A DNA stretch of 64,000 nt, taken from NCBI GenBank assembly GCA_018001225.1, contig JAGNIJ010000002.1, positions 62,001-126,000 of the forward strand, in the 5' to 3' direction. Every line of letters begins with the position of its first letter. Position 1 is the stretch's first letter. The notes under the pieces are model-generated. The model saw only the letters and a program-made list of their open reading frames with translations. It made no database searches and was not told where the DNA came from. Both the position numbers and the translations under genes were made by a program. The DNA comes from Kiritimatiellia bacterium. GTDB taxonomy: Bacteria > Verrucomicrobiota > Kiritimatiellia > CAIQIC01 > JAGNIJ01. Shown here one piece after another: positions 1 through 15,000 of the stretch.

Positions 1-2
1 TG

Positions 3-3000
3 TATGGCTTTCACCACTCGGGGTCCGGCGATGCCGTGTATCGCAACTGCGTGGCTTTTTCCAACACGACGGCGGGCATGCGTTCGTTCCTGTCGACCAT
101 CTTCTGGGATCGCGGCGTGATGTACGGCCAACCCACCCACTTCCAGCTCGAGACGCAGCAGAGTGCATCCGGCGGCGTCAGCAACAGCATGATGGGCGCC
201 GGGACCGCTTTCTCGCAATTCATCCCGATGGGCGACTACAACATTTTCTGGGGCGGGATTCCCCACGGCGACTACCGTTTTCTGTCGGCCTTGCAGGGGG
301 GGGTGACATCGTACTGGAACTCGACCGTGCGCGATCCGCTGCTGGCCAATCCCGGTGCGGGGGATTTCCATCCCCGCAGCCTGGGCGGGCGGTACGACCC
401 GGGAATCGGCGGATACACGAACGATTCCGCGCATTCCCCGCTGGTTGATTTCGGCGACCCGGCCTCCGCTTACGCTGACGAGCCCGATCCCAACGGCCAG
501 CGTGTGAACGCGGGGGCCTATGGGAACTCGTCTTGGGCCAGCAAGTCGCAGACGAACGCCTGGCTGCTGACCCTGTCCTATCCCGATGCCGGAACCCTCT
601 ACCAGACGGGGCGGCTCACGTGGACGTACGGCAACATCCCGACCTCGGAGACCGTCCGCCTCCAGTATTCGCCCGACAACCGGGCCACCTGGGTGAACAT
701 CGTGACCAACCTGGCCGTCACCAACCGGACGTACCTCTGGAACGCCTCGTCGGCGACCTCGACGCCGGTGGCCTGGTGGCGCGTGGTCCGCGAGGCGAAC
801 ACCAACGTCTTCGACGCGTGCCCGACCAATTTCGCCCTCCGGGGCCTGACCCCGGTCATGTACTACGTCAACGACGCGGTGACCAACGGCGATGTCTACA
901 CCACCGCGGCGGGGGCGGAGGGTCAGGACGGATTGACCCCGGCCACGCCCAAGAACAGCATCCAGGGCGTTTTAGCTGCGTATCCCGTGTCCGCGGACCA
1001 CATCATCTACGTGGACACCGGGACCTACACGGGCCAGACGGCGACCGTGTCCTCGTCGTACGGCGGACGGTCCAACCTCGTGATGACGATCCAGGGGAGC
1101 ACCAACGCCGCGGCGGGCGGCACGGTGCTGGACCGGAGGAGCGCGGCCTCGGATGTGCTGGTATTGCAAGGGGCCAACTGGGTTCGCGTGCGGGACCTGA
1201 CGGTCGCCGGCGGGCGGTATGGGGTTTGGTTGGTCGGCGCCAGCCGGGCCACGCTGGAGCGCGTGACGGCCCGGGGAAACGTGAACGGGTTCCAGGGCAA
1301 TTCCGCCAGCGACCACACCTTCCTGCGCTGCGCCGCGGCGCACAATACCGTCGGCGTGAACGGATTCGTGGATCGCATTGCGTGGGACTACGGCGTGTGC
1401 TGGAGCAACACGACCGCGTTCTTCCCGTCCACGCCCGCGCAGTGGAGCGTGAGCAACACCGTCATTGTGGGCGGCACGGCCTTCGCCGGCGCCACGCCGC
1501 CCGGGGCCGGCGATTACAATATCTTCTGGAACACGGTCCTGCACGCCTCCTATCCCAACCTGGCCCTGATGCAGGACGGGTTGAGCGGCTGGTGGAACTG
1601 TACCGTCCGCGACCCGCTGTTCGCCGACCCGGCCCGGACGAACTTTCATCCGCGCAGCGTCACCGGCACGCGGTCCAACGGCGTGTGGGTCGTCTACACC
1701 AACCACAGCCCCATGATTGATTTCGGCCCGCCCTCGGCCCCGTACGCGAACGAGCCCTGGCCGAACGGCACCAACGTGAACATCGGGGTGTACGGCAACA
1801 CGGCGGAAGCGAGCAAGAGCCGGACCAACGCCTGGCTGCTGGCCTTGAGCTACAACGACGGCGGCGTGCTGAACGCCGAGCTGGGCGACCGGGTGTACTG
1901 GCGGGCGGGCAACATGGCGGCCGGCGCCACGGTGCGCATCGAGTTGTCCCGGGACGGCGGGACCTCCTGGGAAGTGGTGGAGACCAATGTCTCCGCCGCG
2001 ACGGGCTACTACGACTGGGCCAGCACGAACTTCGCCTCCAGCCGGCTGTCGCGCTGGCGCGTGGTATACGAGGCCGACACCAACGTCATCAGCGCCACGA
2101 CGCGGACGAACTTCACCTACCAGTACGGCCGGTACGAGTACTACCTGAACGACCCGTCCCAGGACGGCGATGTGTACTGTTCGGCGCCGGGCAGCGACGC
2201 CAACGCGGGGACCTCCGCGGGCGCGCCCAAGCTGACCCTGCAGTCCCTCTTGGCGGCGCATGAAGTTCAGGCCGGGGACATCATCTTCATGGATACGGGG
2301 ACGTACGTGTTCAACAGCGTGCAGGAGATCGGCGCCCTGTATTCCGGGGTCAGCAACGCGCCCGTGGAGATCCAGGGCAGCACGAACGAGCTGGCGGGGG
2401 GGACGGTGATCACGCGGTCCGGGCTGCGGCTCAACAACGCGGCGTGGTACGCTATCCGTGACCTGGTGATCACCAACGTGGGCGCGGGGATTCAACTGGC
2501 GGGGTCCACGGGAACCCGGCTGTCCCGCGTGTCCGTGCGCCGGGCGGGCACCGGCTTTGACATCCAAGGCTCGGCGGGCGTGTGGCTGGATCAGTGCGTT
2601 GCGGCGAACTGCTCGAGCAACGGGGTGGCCGTAGGCGGGGAGTCCTCCCTGGTCCAGTTCGGGCGCGGCGTGCTCTGGGCCAACCGGTTCGGGGTGCGCG
2701 TGACGGCCGGCCGGGTGGTGTTGAGCAACAGCGCCGTGGCGGTCCAGGCGCCCGACGCCTATGCCTACCACGCGGCCACGGCCACTAATATCTGGGGGAA
2801 TTACAATGCCCTTCATGCCGCAAGCAATGCGGTGATCGGGTATATCGGGACCCTGAACCGCAACCTGGACTCCCTGGCCGACTGGACGGCGGAGAGCGGG
2901 CAGGAAAGCCGAAGCCTTGAAGCCGATCCGCGCTTCGCCGATCCGGGCGATGGGGATTTCCATCCGCAGACCAACCAGCGCGACGGCCGATGGATCCCGG

Positions 3001-6000
3001 GCGTGGGCTGGAATCCGGGTTTCGACACCGTGACCTCGCCGTTGATTGACGCGGGCGATCCGGCGGCGGCGTTCACCAACGAGACCGCCTACAACGGCTT
3101 GCGCATCAACATCGGCCTGTACGGGAACACGGCCGAAGCGAGCAAGCGCAGCGCGAGCAACTGGCTGTACGCCGCCAGCCTGCGGGAGGGCGGCTGGGTG
3201 CGCGGCACCAGCACGCTGCACTGGGTGGCCGGCGGCGCGGCGACGGGCCATCTGCTGAAGGTCGAATTCTCCGGCAACGGGGGGCGGACCTGGACGACGC
3301 TGACCAACGGCGTGCCCGCGGCCACCGAGCTGTTTGCCTGGAACACCCGGGCCTCGGCCGACACGCCCGCCGGGCTCTGGCGGGTGGTCAGCGTCACGGA
3401 ACCCGCGCTTTCGGACCAGGCGACGAATTTCTTCTCCGTGCGCAACCTGCCCCTGACGATCTACCTGAACGACAGTTCGACCAACGGGGACGTCTACTGC
3501 ACGGCCCCCGGGAATGCCACCAACTGGGAGGCCTCGGTCTCCGCCCCGATGATCGATCTGGCCTCCGCCCTGGCCCGCTATGACCTGGAGCCGGGCGACC
3601 AGGTACGGCTGGACACAGGCACCTATACCAGCCTGGTAGATGCCGTGATCTCGCGAAAGCGTTCCGGCTCGGAAGCCGCGGCCCTGCGCATCCTGGGCAG
3701 TACGAACGACGCGGCCGGCGGCAGCCTGCTGGTCCGGGGCGGCTCGGGCTCCTCGCGCATCGCCCTGTCCGCGTTCTACGCGCGGTGGACGGCGGTGTCG
3801 AACCTGGCGTTACAGGGCGCCGAGACGGGAGCCCGCATTGAGCAGTCGGCCAACGTCTTCTTCAGCGGGCTCCGCAGTTCGGGACACAGCGGTGCGGGCG
3901 TCGAGGTGCGGTACTCCACCAATGTCACGTTCCGCCACTCGGCCTCTCATCACAACACGGGCCTCGGACTGCTCGGCCAGCAAGCCGATGGCCTGCAATG
4001 GCATCAGTCGGTTGTCTGGTCCAACACGGCGGGCGGGGTGTACCTCGCGGCCGGCGATGCCGCGATCACCAACAGCGTCATCGAAGCCTCCGGTTCGGGG
4101 AAGGTTGTCTACACCCTGGCCTCCAACGCCTTGTTGAAGGCGAACTACAACGACGTCCTGGCGCATGCCGGGGCCACCCTGGGGATCGCGGGCCTGTACA
4201 CGGCCCGCGACATGGCCCGCTGGCGCGAGATCTCCACCAACGACCTGTTCAGCCTGACCCATCCTCCGCTGTTTGCCGACCCGCTGCTGGGCAATTTCCG
4301 GCCCCGGAGCAAGGCGGGCCGCTACAATCCCTCGACGGGCGCCTTCGATATCCTGGACGGCCAGACCTCGCCGCTGCTGGACGCGGGAAATCCCTCATGG
4401 GCTTTCAGCCAGGAACCGGTCCCGAACGGCAGCCGGATCAATATCGGGCCGTACGGCCACCACCCGCAGGCGAGCTTGAGTCCGACCAACGGCTGGCTCC
4501 TGGTGCTTTCGCTGAACGACGGGGGTAGCATCCGCGGGACGAACGACATTTACTGGCTGGCCGGCGGCGCGACGACGGGGCGCCTGGTGACCATCCAGTA
4601 CTCGTGGGATGGCGGCATGACCTGGACCAACCTGGCCACCAACGTGTCCGCGGCGGCGGGGGTATGGAATTGGGCCACGGACCTCGTGCCGTCCACGCCG
4701 CGCGGGGGATTGCGTTTCGTGGACGAAACCGACACGTCCATTACGGCCTCCAACGCCGTCTTCTTCACGGTCAACAACGCGCCCCTGACGTACTACATCA
4801 ACGACGCGAGCACCAACGGCGACGTCTACTGCAACGCGCCCGGTTCGTCGGCCCACGACGGCATCAGCCCGGACTATCCCCTGGACAGCTTGAGCACGCT
4901 GCTCTCCCGGTACTACTTCAAGGAGGGCGACCGCGTGTTCGTGGACACCGGGACGTATTATCCCCCGAGCACGATCACCATCGGGGCGTCCATCGTGGGC
5001 GCGGCCACGAACACGGTGCTCATCCAGGGCAGCACCAACGAGGCCGCCGGCGGCACCGTGATGGATTTTCAGGGCAAGGCCACCGGGATTCGCGTGGAGA
5101 ACACCGCCGGGATCGAACTGAAGCGCCTGACCGTGCGAAGGGCGGGCTCGGGGATTTTCTTCTACGTGGTGACCAACTGCTTCGCCGAGTGGACCAGGGT
5201 GGAGGCGGGGGGGTACGGGTACGAGGTGGAGGCGTCCCGCAACGTGCTGCTGGATCACGCGGTGGCCATGAACGCGACGACCTGTGGCCTGCACAACGTG
5301 CGTTCCACGAACACCGTGTGGCAGAACGGCGTGTTGTGGTCCAACCGGGTGGGCGTGCTGCTGGCTTCAAGTCCCCGCGGGAATCTGGACATTCCGCCGC
5401 CGCAGAATCGCGTGGTGATGTCGAACAGCATTGCGAGCGTCTGGGGGTCTGCCGCGCGCCTCTACTCCATCCAATCCGGCGCTCTGGCGGCCGATTATAA
5501 TGGGATCCACCTGGCGGGAGGCGCCTACGTGGCCGAGCGGACCATGCCGATCTTCAATGACCTGTTCGACTCGGTGGAACGCTGGAGGGTTGGAAGCACG
5601 CAGGATGTCAACAGCCTGTCCGGCGACCCGGGCTTCTTTGACGCGGGCGCGGGCGATTTCCATCTCAAGAGCGTGGCCGGCCGTTACGATCCGTCGGCCG
5701 GCGTGTTCGTGACCGGGGACACGGAGTCGTCGCGCCTGCTGGACGCCGGGTTGGCCACGGCGCCGTACGTGGAGGAGCCCGATCCCAACGGGCGGCGGGT
5801 CAACATCGGGTTGTACGCCAACACCGCGTGGGCGAGCAAGACGCCGACCGCCAGCGTGCTGAAGGTGATCAGCCTGAACGACGGCGGCGTGGCCTCCGGG
5901 GCGGCGGTTCCCTTGCGCTGGCTCGCCGGGGGCGATGCCACGGGCCATACCGTGAGGCTGGATTTTTCATGGAACTCGGGGACCAACTGGCAGGTCATCG

Positions 6001-9000
6001 CCACCGGCCTGCCCGCCACGAACGGGATCTACACCTGGAACACGACGGGCTTCACGTCCTCGCTGTTCGGCGTCTGGCGCGTGCAGAGCGAGATTCAGCC
6101 GGCCGTGTGGGGCCGCAACGATACCCCGTTCGCCCTGCGCAACACGAACTTCCTGTTCTACGTCAACGACACGAATCCCACGGGCGACGTGTACACCTCG
6201 GCGACGGGTTCCTCTACCAATTCGGGCTTGCGCGAGGGACAGCCGAAGCCCTCGGTGCAGTCGATTGTTGACGCGTATGACCTTGAGGCCGGCGACACGG
6301 TCTATGTGGACACCGGCGTGTACACGGGGAGCGCGGCCGTGGTGTCGATCGGGCAGGCCGACGGCGGGCGGCGCGACGATCCGCTGCTGCTCGAGGTCCG
6401 GGGCAGCACGAACTACGGGGCGGGCGGGACGGTGCTGCAGGTGGCCGGGCAGCCGGCAGGCGTACGCGTGACATCCGCGGCGGGCGTGAAGTTGCAGGAC
6501 CTGTTCCTGGACGGCGGGGCCCGAACCAACGTGCTGGTCGCGCAGGCCAAGGATGTCCGCCTGGAGCGCGTGATCGCCCGTGGAGGAGCGGTGGGATTCC
6601 TGGCGGGCGGGGCGGCAGACACGACGCTGCGGAACTGCGCGGCGTCGGATATGACCTCCGTGGGCCTGTTCAACGGGTCTTCCAGCAACACGCTGTGGAC
6701 GGGCGGTGTTCTCTGGTCGAACCGCGTTGGGGTGCTCCTGTCAAGCTGGTTGGGCAGCACACTGATCAACAGCCTGGCGGTATCCAACAGCGTCATCGCG
6801 GCCTGGGGGCCGTCCAGCTATGCCTACCAAGGCAACGACGCCGCCCTGCGGGCGGACTACAACGACATTGTGCTTCGCGAGGGCGCGCGCGCGGCGCTGC
6901 GGCCGACCCTGTGGATCCCGGAGATCGTGGATACCGCGTCGCGATGGGCCTGGCTCACCGGCCTCGACGCGCATAGCCTGTCGCACGAGCCCCTTTTCGC
7001 GGACCCGGTCGCCGGGGATTTCCACCCGCGCAGCCAGGGCGGCCGCTTCTCGCGGGCCACGACGAACTACGTCTACAGCGACACCAATACATCCGTGCTT
7101 ATTGACGCCGGCGGGCCGGGCGACGATTTCTCCGTCGAGCCGGCCCCGAACGGTTTACGGTTGAACATCGGCCTGCACGGGAACAGCGCCGAGGCCAGCC
7201 TCACGCCCACCAATGCCCGCCTGACGGTCGTCAGCCTGAACGACGGCGGGCGCGCCCAGGGAACGGCCCAGCCGTTGTACTGGCTCGCCGGCGGGGAGGC
7301 GACCGGGCATACCGTGAAGATCTCCTTCTCCTGGAACGGCGGTCAGACCTGGGTCGTGCTGACCAACGGACTGCCGGCCGCCGCCGGCGTGTTTTCCTGG
7401 GATACGACGTTGCAGCCCTCGACTATGCTGGGCGTGTGGGAGGTTCGCAGCGAGGCCAACACCAACGTATGGGCGCGTTCGCAAACGGTCTTTGCCCTGC
7501 GCAACGCACCGTTCTCCTTCTACGTCAACGACGCCTCGACGAACGGCGACGTGTATGCCGCCGGGCCCGGCCATGCCACTAATTCCGGTCTCTCCGCCGA
7601 GGCGCCGCAGCTCTCGCTGCAGACCGTGCTGGACGCCTGGGACCTGGAAGAAGGCGACGTGGTCTACGTGGATACCGGATTCTATACCAGCCGCAATGGG
7701 ACCGTGATAGGACAGCTCGACGCCGGCAATTATTCCAACAGTATTCCCGTAGTGATTCAGGGAAGCACCAACGAGGCCGCTGGCGGTTCCGTGTTTGTCG
7801 GCAACGGGGGCACCAACGGCTTCCACCTCTATGAGACCGACGCCGTATCCCTCCGCCATCTGCTGTTGCGGGGTTATATCACAGGGGTCCGCCTGACCAC
7901 GGCCCGAAGGTGTTCGACGGAATGGGTGCGCGTGGAGGACGGGACCACGGGGTTCCAGGTGAGCGAGTCTTCCGAAGCCGACTTCCGGCATTGCGTGGCC
8001 CGCGGCTTGAGCGGCGCCGGGTTGAGCGTGGCGTCGCCCGGCGTGGATTGGGAGAGCGGGATCCTCTGGTCCAACGCCACGGCCCTGTACGTCGCGTCGG
8101 GCAGCGCCTCCATGATGGAGACGGTAGCCGGGGCGTTCGGCAGCAACAGCTACGTGTACTCCTATGATCCCGTGGGCGGGAATGTGAGCGCCGACTACAA
8201 CGCCCTGTACTTGGGCGATGGGGCGCAGGCCGCCTATCTCTCGGCCTCCCCCCTGCCGGCCATCTACGATTCCGTGTCCCGCTGGACCCGGGCCACCGGC
8301 CAGGATCAGGCCACCCTGACCCGCGATCCCCTCTTCGTGGACGCCGGGACGGGCGATTTCCACCTGAAGAGCCAGGCCGGAAGATACAGCGTGGCGCTGA
8401 CCAACTGGGTCCCGGATGCAGAAAGCTCGCCGCTCCTCGATGCCGGGGACCCGTCGTCGACCTGGACCAACGAGACCGCGCCGAACGGGTTCCGCCGCAA
8501 CATCGGGCTGTACGGCGATGCCGCCCAGGCCAGCCGCACTCCGACCAACGCCGTCCTGACCGTCATCTCCCTGAATGACGGCGGCCGGGCGGAGGGTGTG
8601 ATCCCCTTGTTCTGGCTGGCGCGCGGCGTCGCCACGGGTCACACCGTGCGCCTGGACTACTCCGCCGATGCGGGCGCCTCATGGTCCCTGATCGCCAGTA
8701 ACGTGCCCGCGGCATCCGGCGTATACGTGTGGGACAGCCAGTCCTATACGTCCTCCATTCGCGGCGTGTGGCGGGTCTGGAGCGAACAGGATCTCTCCGC
8801 GTGGGACCAGACGGCGGCGCTCTTCGCGCTCCGGAATGAGCGGCTGAACTTCTACGTCAACGATCCGGTGACCAACGGGGATGTCTACACCGCGGCCCGG
8901 GGAAGCGCGTTGAACACCGGCACCCTGCCGTCGTCGCCGTTGAACGCGGTCCAGGCGGTGCTGGACATGTGGGATCTGGAGCCCGGTGACACGGTCTTCG

Positions 9001-12000
9001 TGGATACCGGGGAGTACACGGTGTCGGACGCGATAAGGATCGGCCGGTTGGACGCCTTCGACGGCACGAATCTAGCCCTGCTGGCCCAGGGGATCGAAAC
9101 CAACTTCGTCGTGTTCCATGGCAGCACCAACGAGGCGGCGAGCGGGTCGGTGTTCACGCGATTCGGCGCCGGGGATCTTTTCTACCTCGATTCGGCGCCG
9201 GGGACCTGGTTGCGCCATTTCACTTTGAGGGAGGGCGCCACGGGCCTTTCGGCCTACCGGGCCCATTACGGGAGGGCCGAGTGGGTGTACGCGGAGAACG
9301 GCGCCGACGGATTCGAACTGCAGGAAACAGACTATTTCGACATGCGGCACTGCGTTAGCCGGAACAACGCCGGGCGTGGCCTGGCCCTGGCCGACACCCG
9401 GGGCGTGGCCTGGCGAAGCGGAGTGCTCTGGTCCAACAACCTCGGCACGTACGTGGATTCGGCGGATATCGGAATCCACGTGATGACGCTGGAGAACAGC
9501 GTTATCGGGGTCTTTGGGCAGGACGCCCTCGCCCACGTGTACAAGCAAGGTGTGGTGGTGTCCTCCGACTACAACAACATCTACCTGGCGGAAAACGCGC
9601 TGGCCGGCGGGCTTCTCACAGGTGGCGGCCGCACGTCGCGCTATGAATCCGTTCACGCCTGGGGCGCCTTCACGCGGACGGAGCCTCATACCCTGACCGA
9701 GGATCCGAAATTCGCCAATGCCGGCCAGGGCGATTTCCACCTTCGCACCACGCGCCCGAGCGGCCGATACGATCCCCTGCTCGGGACCTGGACGAACGAC
9801 AACGACTTCTCCAAGTTGATCGATTCCGGCAATCCTTCCTCGTCCTATTTCAACGAGCCGATACCGAGCGGGGCCCGGATCAATATCGGCTTGTACGGCA
9901 ACACCTGGCAAGCCAGCCAGACCCCGACCAATGCCTGGCTGACGCTCATTACACTGAACGACGGCGGGTCCATCCAGGGCACCCAGACCCTGTACTGGGT
10001 GGCTGGGGGCGCCGCCGCGGGGCATTCGTTGTACATCGACTACAACCGGTTGAGCGGCCTGAACTACTGGACAAACATTGCCACGAACCTGCTGGGTTCC
10101 TCCGGGGCCTACGTGTGGGACCTGGCGCCGTTCGAGAGAACGGCCGCCGGCGAATGGCGCTTGATCAGCGCCCTGGATCCCGATCTCGTGGTAACCTCCC
10201 GGGTCCCGTTCACCCTTCGCGACGCCTCGGGTTCGATATGGTACTTTGTAAACGACTCCTCGACGAACGGGAACATCTATACCACGGTGCCGGGGCACGC
10301 CAGTCTTCGCGGCACCACGCCGTACTGGCCCAAGGCCTCCATTCAGGACGTGCTCAACACGTATCGTCTTGAGCCGTGGGACATCATTTTCGTGGACACG
10401 GGCGAGTACCTGCTGACCGACGACATTGGCATCAACGATCTGGATTCGGGCTCGGGCACCAATCGGGTAACCATCCAGGGCAGCACGAACTGGCTGGCCG
10501 GGGGCACGGTTCTGAATCGCCAGATTTCCGGCGGCAACACCGCGGTGATTCGCCTCAAGGCGGCGGCCGGCATCAATCTTCGCGACCTGACCTTGCGGAG
10601 CGCGGCGACGGGAATGGAAGCGCTCCAGTCCGAGGATTGCACTTTCCAGAATGTCCGCTTTATCGCCAACGGGTCCAAGGGAATGCGCCTGGAAGAGGCC
10701 AGCGGATTCGAATTCAGCGGGTGTACCGTGTGGCAGAACGGCGGCTCCGGCGGCGTGGGCATCGAAAGTGAAAAGTCGGATCTCCTGTGGATCAACGGCG
10801 TGATCTGGGGCAATGCCAATGCGGTGGACCTGTCGTCGGCGGGCTCGCACGAGTGGCGCAACAGCGTGTTCCAGGCCAGTGGGTACGGGCGGCGGGTATT
10901 CCAGATGGACCCCACGACATCGCCGTCCTCCATGACCGCGAACTACAACAACTACCAGATCGAGGACAGCGCCATCCTGGCGGAAAAGGAAACGCTGGTG
11001 GGCGGGAGCGATCTCTACGGCAACCTGACCGAGTGGCAGGCCGCGGGCTTGGACCCCGAGAGCTTGAGCCACGATCCCCTGTTCGCCGATCCTGACAACG
11101 GCGACTTCCGGTTGAGAAGCAAGGCGGGTCGTTTCCGCCTGGACGGAACCATCACCAACGACACGGTCACCTCCCCGATGATCGACACCGGGGATCCGGC
11201 GTCCGCGTGGACCAACGAACTCGATCCCAACGGCCAGCGGATCAATATCGGCGCGTACGGGAACACCCCGCTGGCCAGCTTGAGCCCGACCAATCCGTGG
11301 CTGCTGGCCATCTCGCTGAATGCCGGAGGCATTGTCCGGGGAACCAGCGACTTGGTCTGGGCCTCCGGGAATCTCTCCACCGGGGCCTTGGTCCGGCTGG
11401 AATACACCCGGAATAACGGGGTGGAGTGGTTTCTTATTGCCAGCAACGTGGTCAACGGGACGGGGCGATACGCGTGGGATTTGTCCGCCCAGCCGGTGAC
11501 CGTGCAGGGCGGGTGGCGCGTGATATACCAGGCGGACACCAACGTGGCGGACGCCTGCGACACTCCGTTCATCATCAAGAACGAGGTGTTGAAGATCTAC
11601 GTGAACGACGCCAGCCTGCTCAATGACGTGTACTGCAAGGCCCCGGGAAGCCCGGCCCACTCCGGCTTGAGCAGCAACTCGCCCTTGAATGATCCGGTCG
11701 CCGCCATGTCCACCTATCCCCTGACCGCGGGAGACACGCTGTACATTGACACGGGCGAGTACAACCTCTCGACCAACCTGTTTCTCGGCGAATTGAACCG
11801 CGGGTTGGCGTCGATGTCCATCCGCATCCTGGGCAGCACCAACGGAAGCCTGCTGGTTCGCAACAACAACTTCCGCTCGGGCCTGGTCGTGAACGACACG
11901 CGCTACATCGAGATCAGCGATCTGAAAATCACGGTTGCCGGGGAGGGGGTGGAGGTGGAGAACGTGGAGCAGATCACCTTCCGCCGGCTGGAGAGTTACA

Positions 12001-15000
12001 AGAACCGCACGGGCATTGACGCGTCCGGCATGCAGGGCGCGTTTTTCGATCGGTGCCTGGTCTGGAGCAACCGGACCTGGGGATTCATTCTCGAGGGCCA
12101 GAGCGACGCCGCGTGGGATCGCAGCGTGTTCTCGGAGAACCGGTCGGGCGCCATACAGGCCAACGTGGGATCCGTGGCGATTTCGAATTCCATCCTGTAC
12201 GGCGCGGGGACCAGCGTGCTCTACAGCGTCAGCCTTTCCCCGGTCAATGCTGACTTCAACGTGTTGTGGAACGAGGGGGCCGCGGTTCTCGCCCGCGATG
12301 CCTATGGGGAGTACGACCATCTCACCCTCCAGAGCTGGCAGCGGACGATGAACGCGGATGCGCACAGCGTTCGCGTCGATCCCCTCCTGGCCGCCGGCGG
12401 GATGGGGGATTTCCACTTGCAGAGCCAGGCGGGCCGGTGGTCGCCCACCCTGGCGACGTGGATCAACGACGCCCAGACGTCCTGGGCCATTGATGCCGGT
12501 GCCGCCAACGGGCCGTTCGGCAACGAGCTCAATCCGAACGGCGGGCGGATGAACGCCGGGCGGTACGCCAACAGCGGGCAGGCGAGCAAGAGCAATACCA
12601 ACGCGGCGGACCGGGCCCTCCTGATCGCCAGCCTGGACGACGGCGGCCTGGTGCCCGGGACCAAGGAGTTGTACTGGTTGAGCCGCGGCTTGACGGCGGC
12701 CGACCTGGTGACGCTCGAATACTCGCCGGACAACGGGGGCGCGTGGAACACGGTGGTCTCCAACCTGCCGGCGACCCAGGCGGGCTACTACTGGGATGCC
12801 ACGGAGTTGCCCTCGACGCCCCTCGCGCGGTGGCGCGTGGTGCTCCAGTCCGATACGAACCTGTTCGATGTCAACGCGAAGCCGTTCATTCTCCGCAACG
12901 GGCCCATCCCGTTTTACGTGAACGACGCCGATACGAACAACGATGTGTATTGCACGGCGCCGGGCCATCCGACGAATACGGGCCTGTCGGCCTCCACCCC
13001 GCTGGATACGCTGCACGCCGTCCTCCAGTATGACCTGGAAGGCGGCGACACCCTCTACGTGGACACGGGGCTGTATCCCGTCACGAACACGATTGAGTTC
13101 ACGTCGCTTCATTCCGGGGCGGCGACGTCCCGTGTCCGGGTGGTGGGCAGCACGTATGGCGACGGCACCGGCACGGTCTTTCGCGGGCAGTTCGCTCCTT
13201 TCGCGGGCGGCGTGGGGATGACCTTCGTCCTGGCCAACTACATTGAGTTGAGCAATTTCGTGCTGGAGAATCTGGATACGTCCATAGAAAGCACGTTGTT
13301 CAGCAGCGGCAATCTCTTCCGCAACCTGCAGCTTCGCGGCGGCGGGCAGTACGGCTTCTTCCTGCAGACGGCCGGCACGCGCATCGAGAACTGCGTGGTG
13401 ACCCGCGGGTCCGGCTCGGTGCTGAACAATGTCCTGGCCGAGACCGTGGTCGAGGGGTGCGTGCTGTGGTCCAACGGGGCGCCCGCCGTGGTGCTGGAAA
13501 AAGGCACCCTGATGATCAGCAACTCGGTCCTGTCCGTGGACGGCATTACCAATGTCTGCCTGATGGTCAGTACCGGCTCCGTCATCCTGGCCAACTACAA
13601 CAACTACTACCTCGCCAACGATGCCTCGCTGGCCGAGTACGAGGACACGGTCTACGAAAAGCTGTTCCAGTGGAACCAGCGTACGCTGCAGGACTTGAAC
13701 TCGCTGTCGGTGGACCCGCTGTTTGCCGATGCCGCAGGGGATGATTATCACTTGCGCAGCGTGGCGGGGCGCTGGGTGCCGGGCGCAGGCTGGACCAACG
13801 ACCTCGAGCATTCGCTTCTCATTGACACGGGCGCCCCGGATTCCCCGTATGCGCTGGAGCCGGAGCCCAACGGGAGCCGCCGGAACATCGGGCTGTACGG
13901 GAACACCGGCGAGGCGAGCAAGGGCCTGACCAACCAGTGGCTGCTGGCGTTGACCGGGTCCTCCGGCGGCCGCGGCGAAGGTCTGGTGCTGCTGACCTGG
14001 GCCGGTCTGGCCGACACCCCCACGAACACGGTCCGACTGGACTACTCCTTCGACAACGGCGGCACCTGGAGCCCCATGGCGAACAACGTCCTGTTGGCCG
14101 AGGGCGGCTACTTCTGGAACAGCTTGAGCTGGCCGTTCTCCCCGATCGCGCGCTGGCGAATCGTCCTGGAATCGGACACCAACGTGTGGGATGCCACGGA
14201 TTCCTCCTTCGCCATCAACGGGCCCTTCAACTTTTACCTCAACGACACCAATCCGGTGGGCGATATCTATACCACGGCGCCCGGCAGCGACACGAACCTC
14301 GGGATCTACTTCAGCATCCCGATGGCAACGCTGCGCCACCTGCTGGAGACCTATGACCTGGAGGGCGGCGACATCATCTGGATGGACACGGGGCTCTACT
14401 CCCTGACCACGAACGACCTGGTGCAGTGGACGACCGCGGACCAGGGGTTGCGGAGCGCGCCCGTGGAACTCCGCGGGAATACCAACAGCCTGGCGACCGT
14501 GATCCATAATGTCAGCGGGGATCCCAACCCGTTCACGGTTGAAGCCCGGTATGTCCGGATGAGGGACCTGGTGTTGCAGCAGAGTCCGTTGCAAGTCAGC
14601 GGCGGCGGGGTGCAACTGCTGAACCTGTTCGCGACCAACGGCAACGTCTCCCTGTCCGGCAACGGCCAGACGGCGGAGGTTCTGCGGGTGGAGAACGGAA
14701 CTGTCTCGGCCGCCGGGTTGTACAACACCCTGACCCGGTTGAGCGTGAAGCAGGGCTCGGTCTCCTTGAGCGGAACGAATGTGTGGCTGCTGAATTCCCT
14801 CGTGGCCGGCTCGGCCAATCCCGCCGTGTCCCTGGCCGGCGGCGAAATGAAGGTTCAGAATAACACGCTGGTGGGCACGGGCACGCAGATCCGCAAGACC
14901 GGCCTGGGCAACGCGTTTCTCACGAACAACATCGTGGTGGCGGATGGGGTCGATCGATTCTGCATCCAGTGGCTGGAGGGGTTGATCCAGTCCGATTACA

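Noticed and set aside
36..38. GTG at 36 as the start of the giant gene
   Set aside because: Codons from position 3 (YGFHHSGSGDAV) continue the beta-helix pattern without a break, so the gene is open at the window edge.
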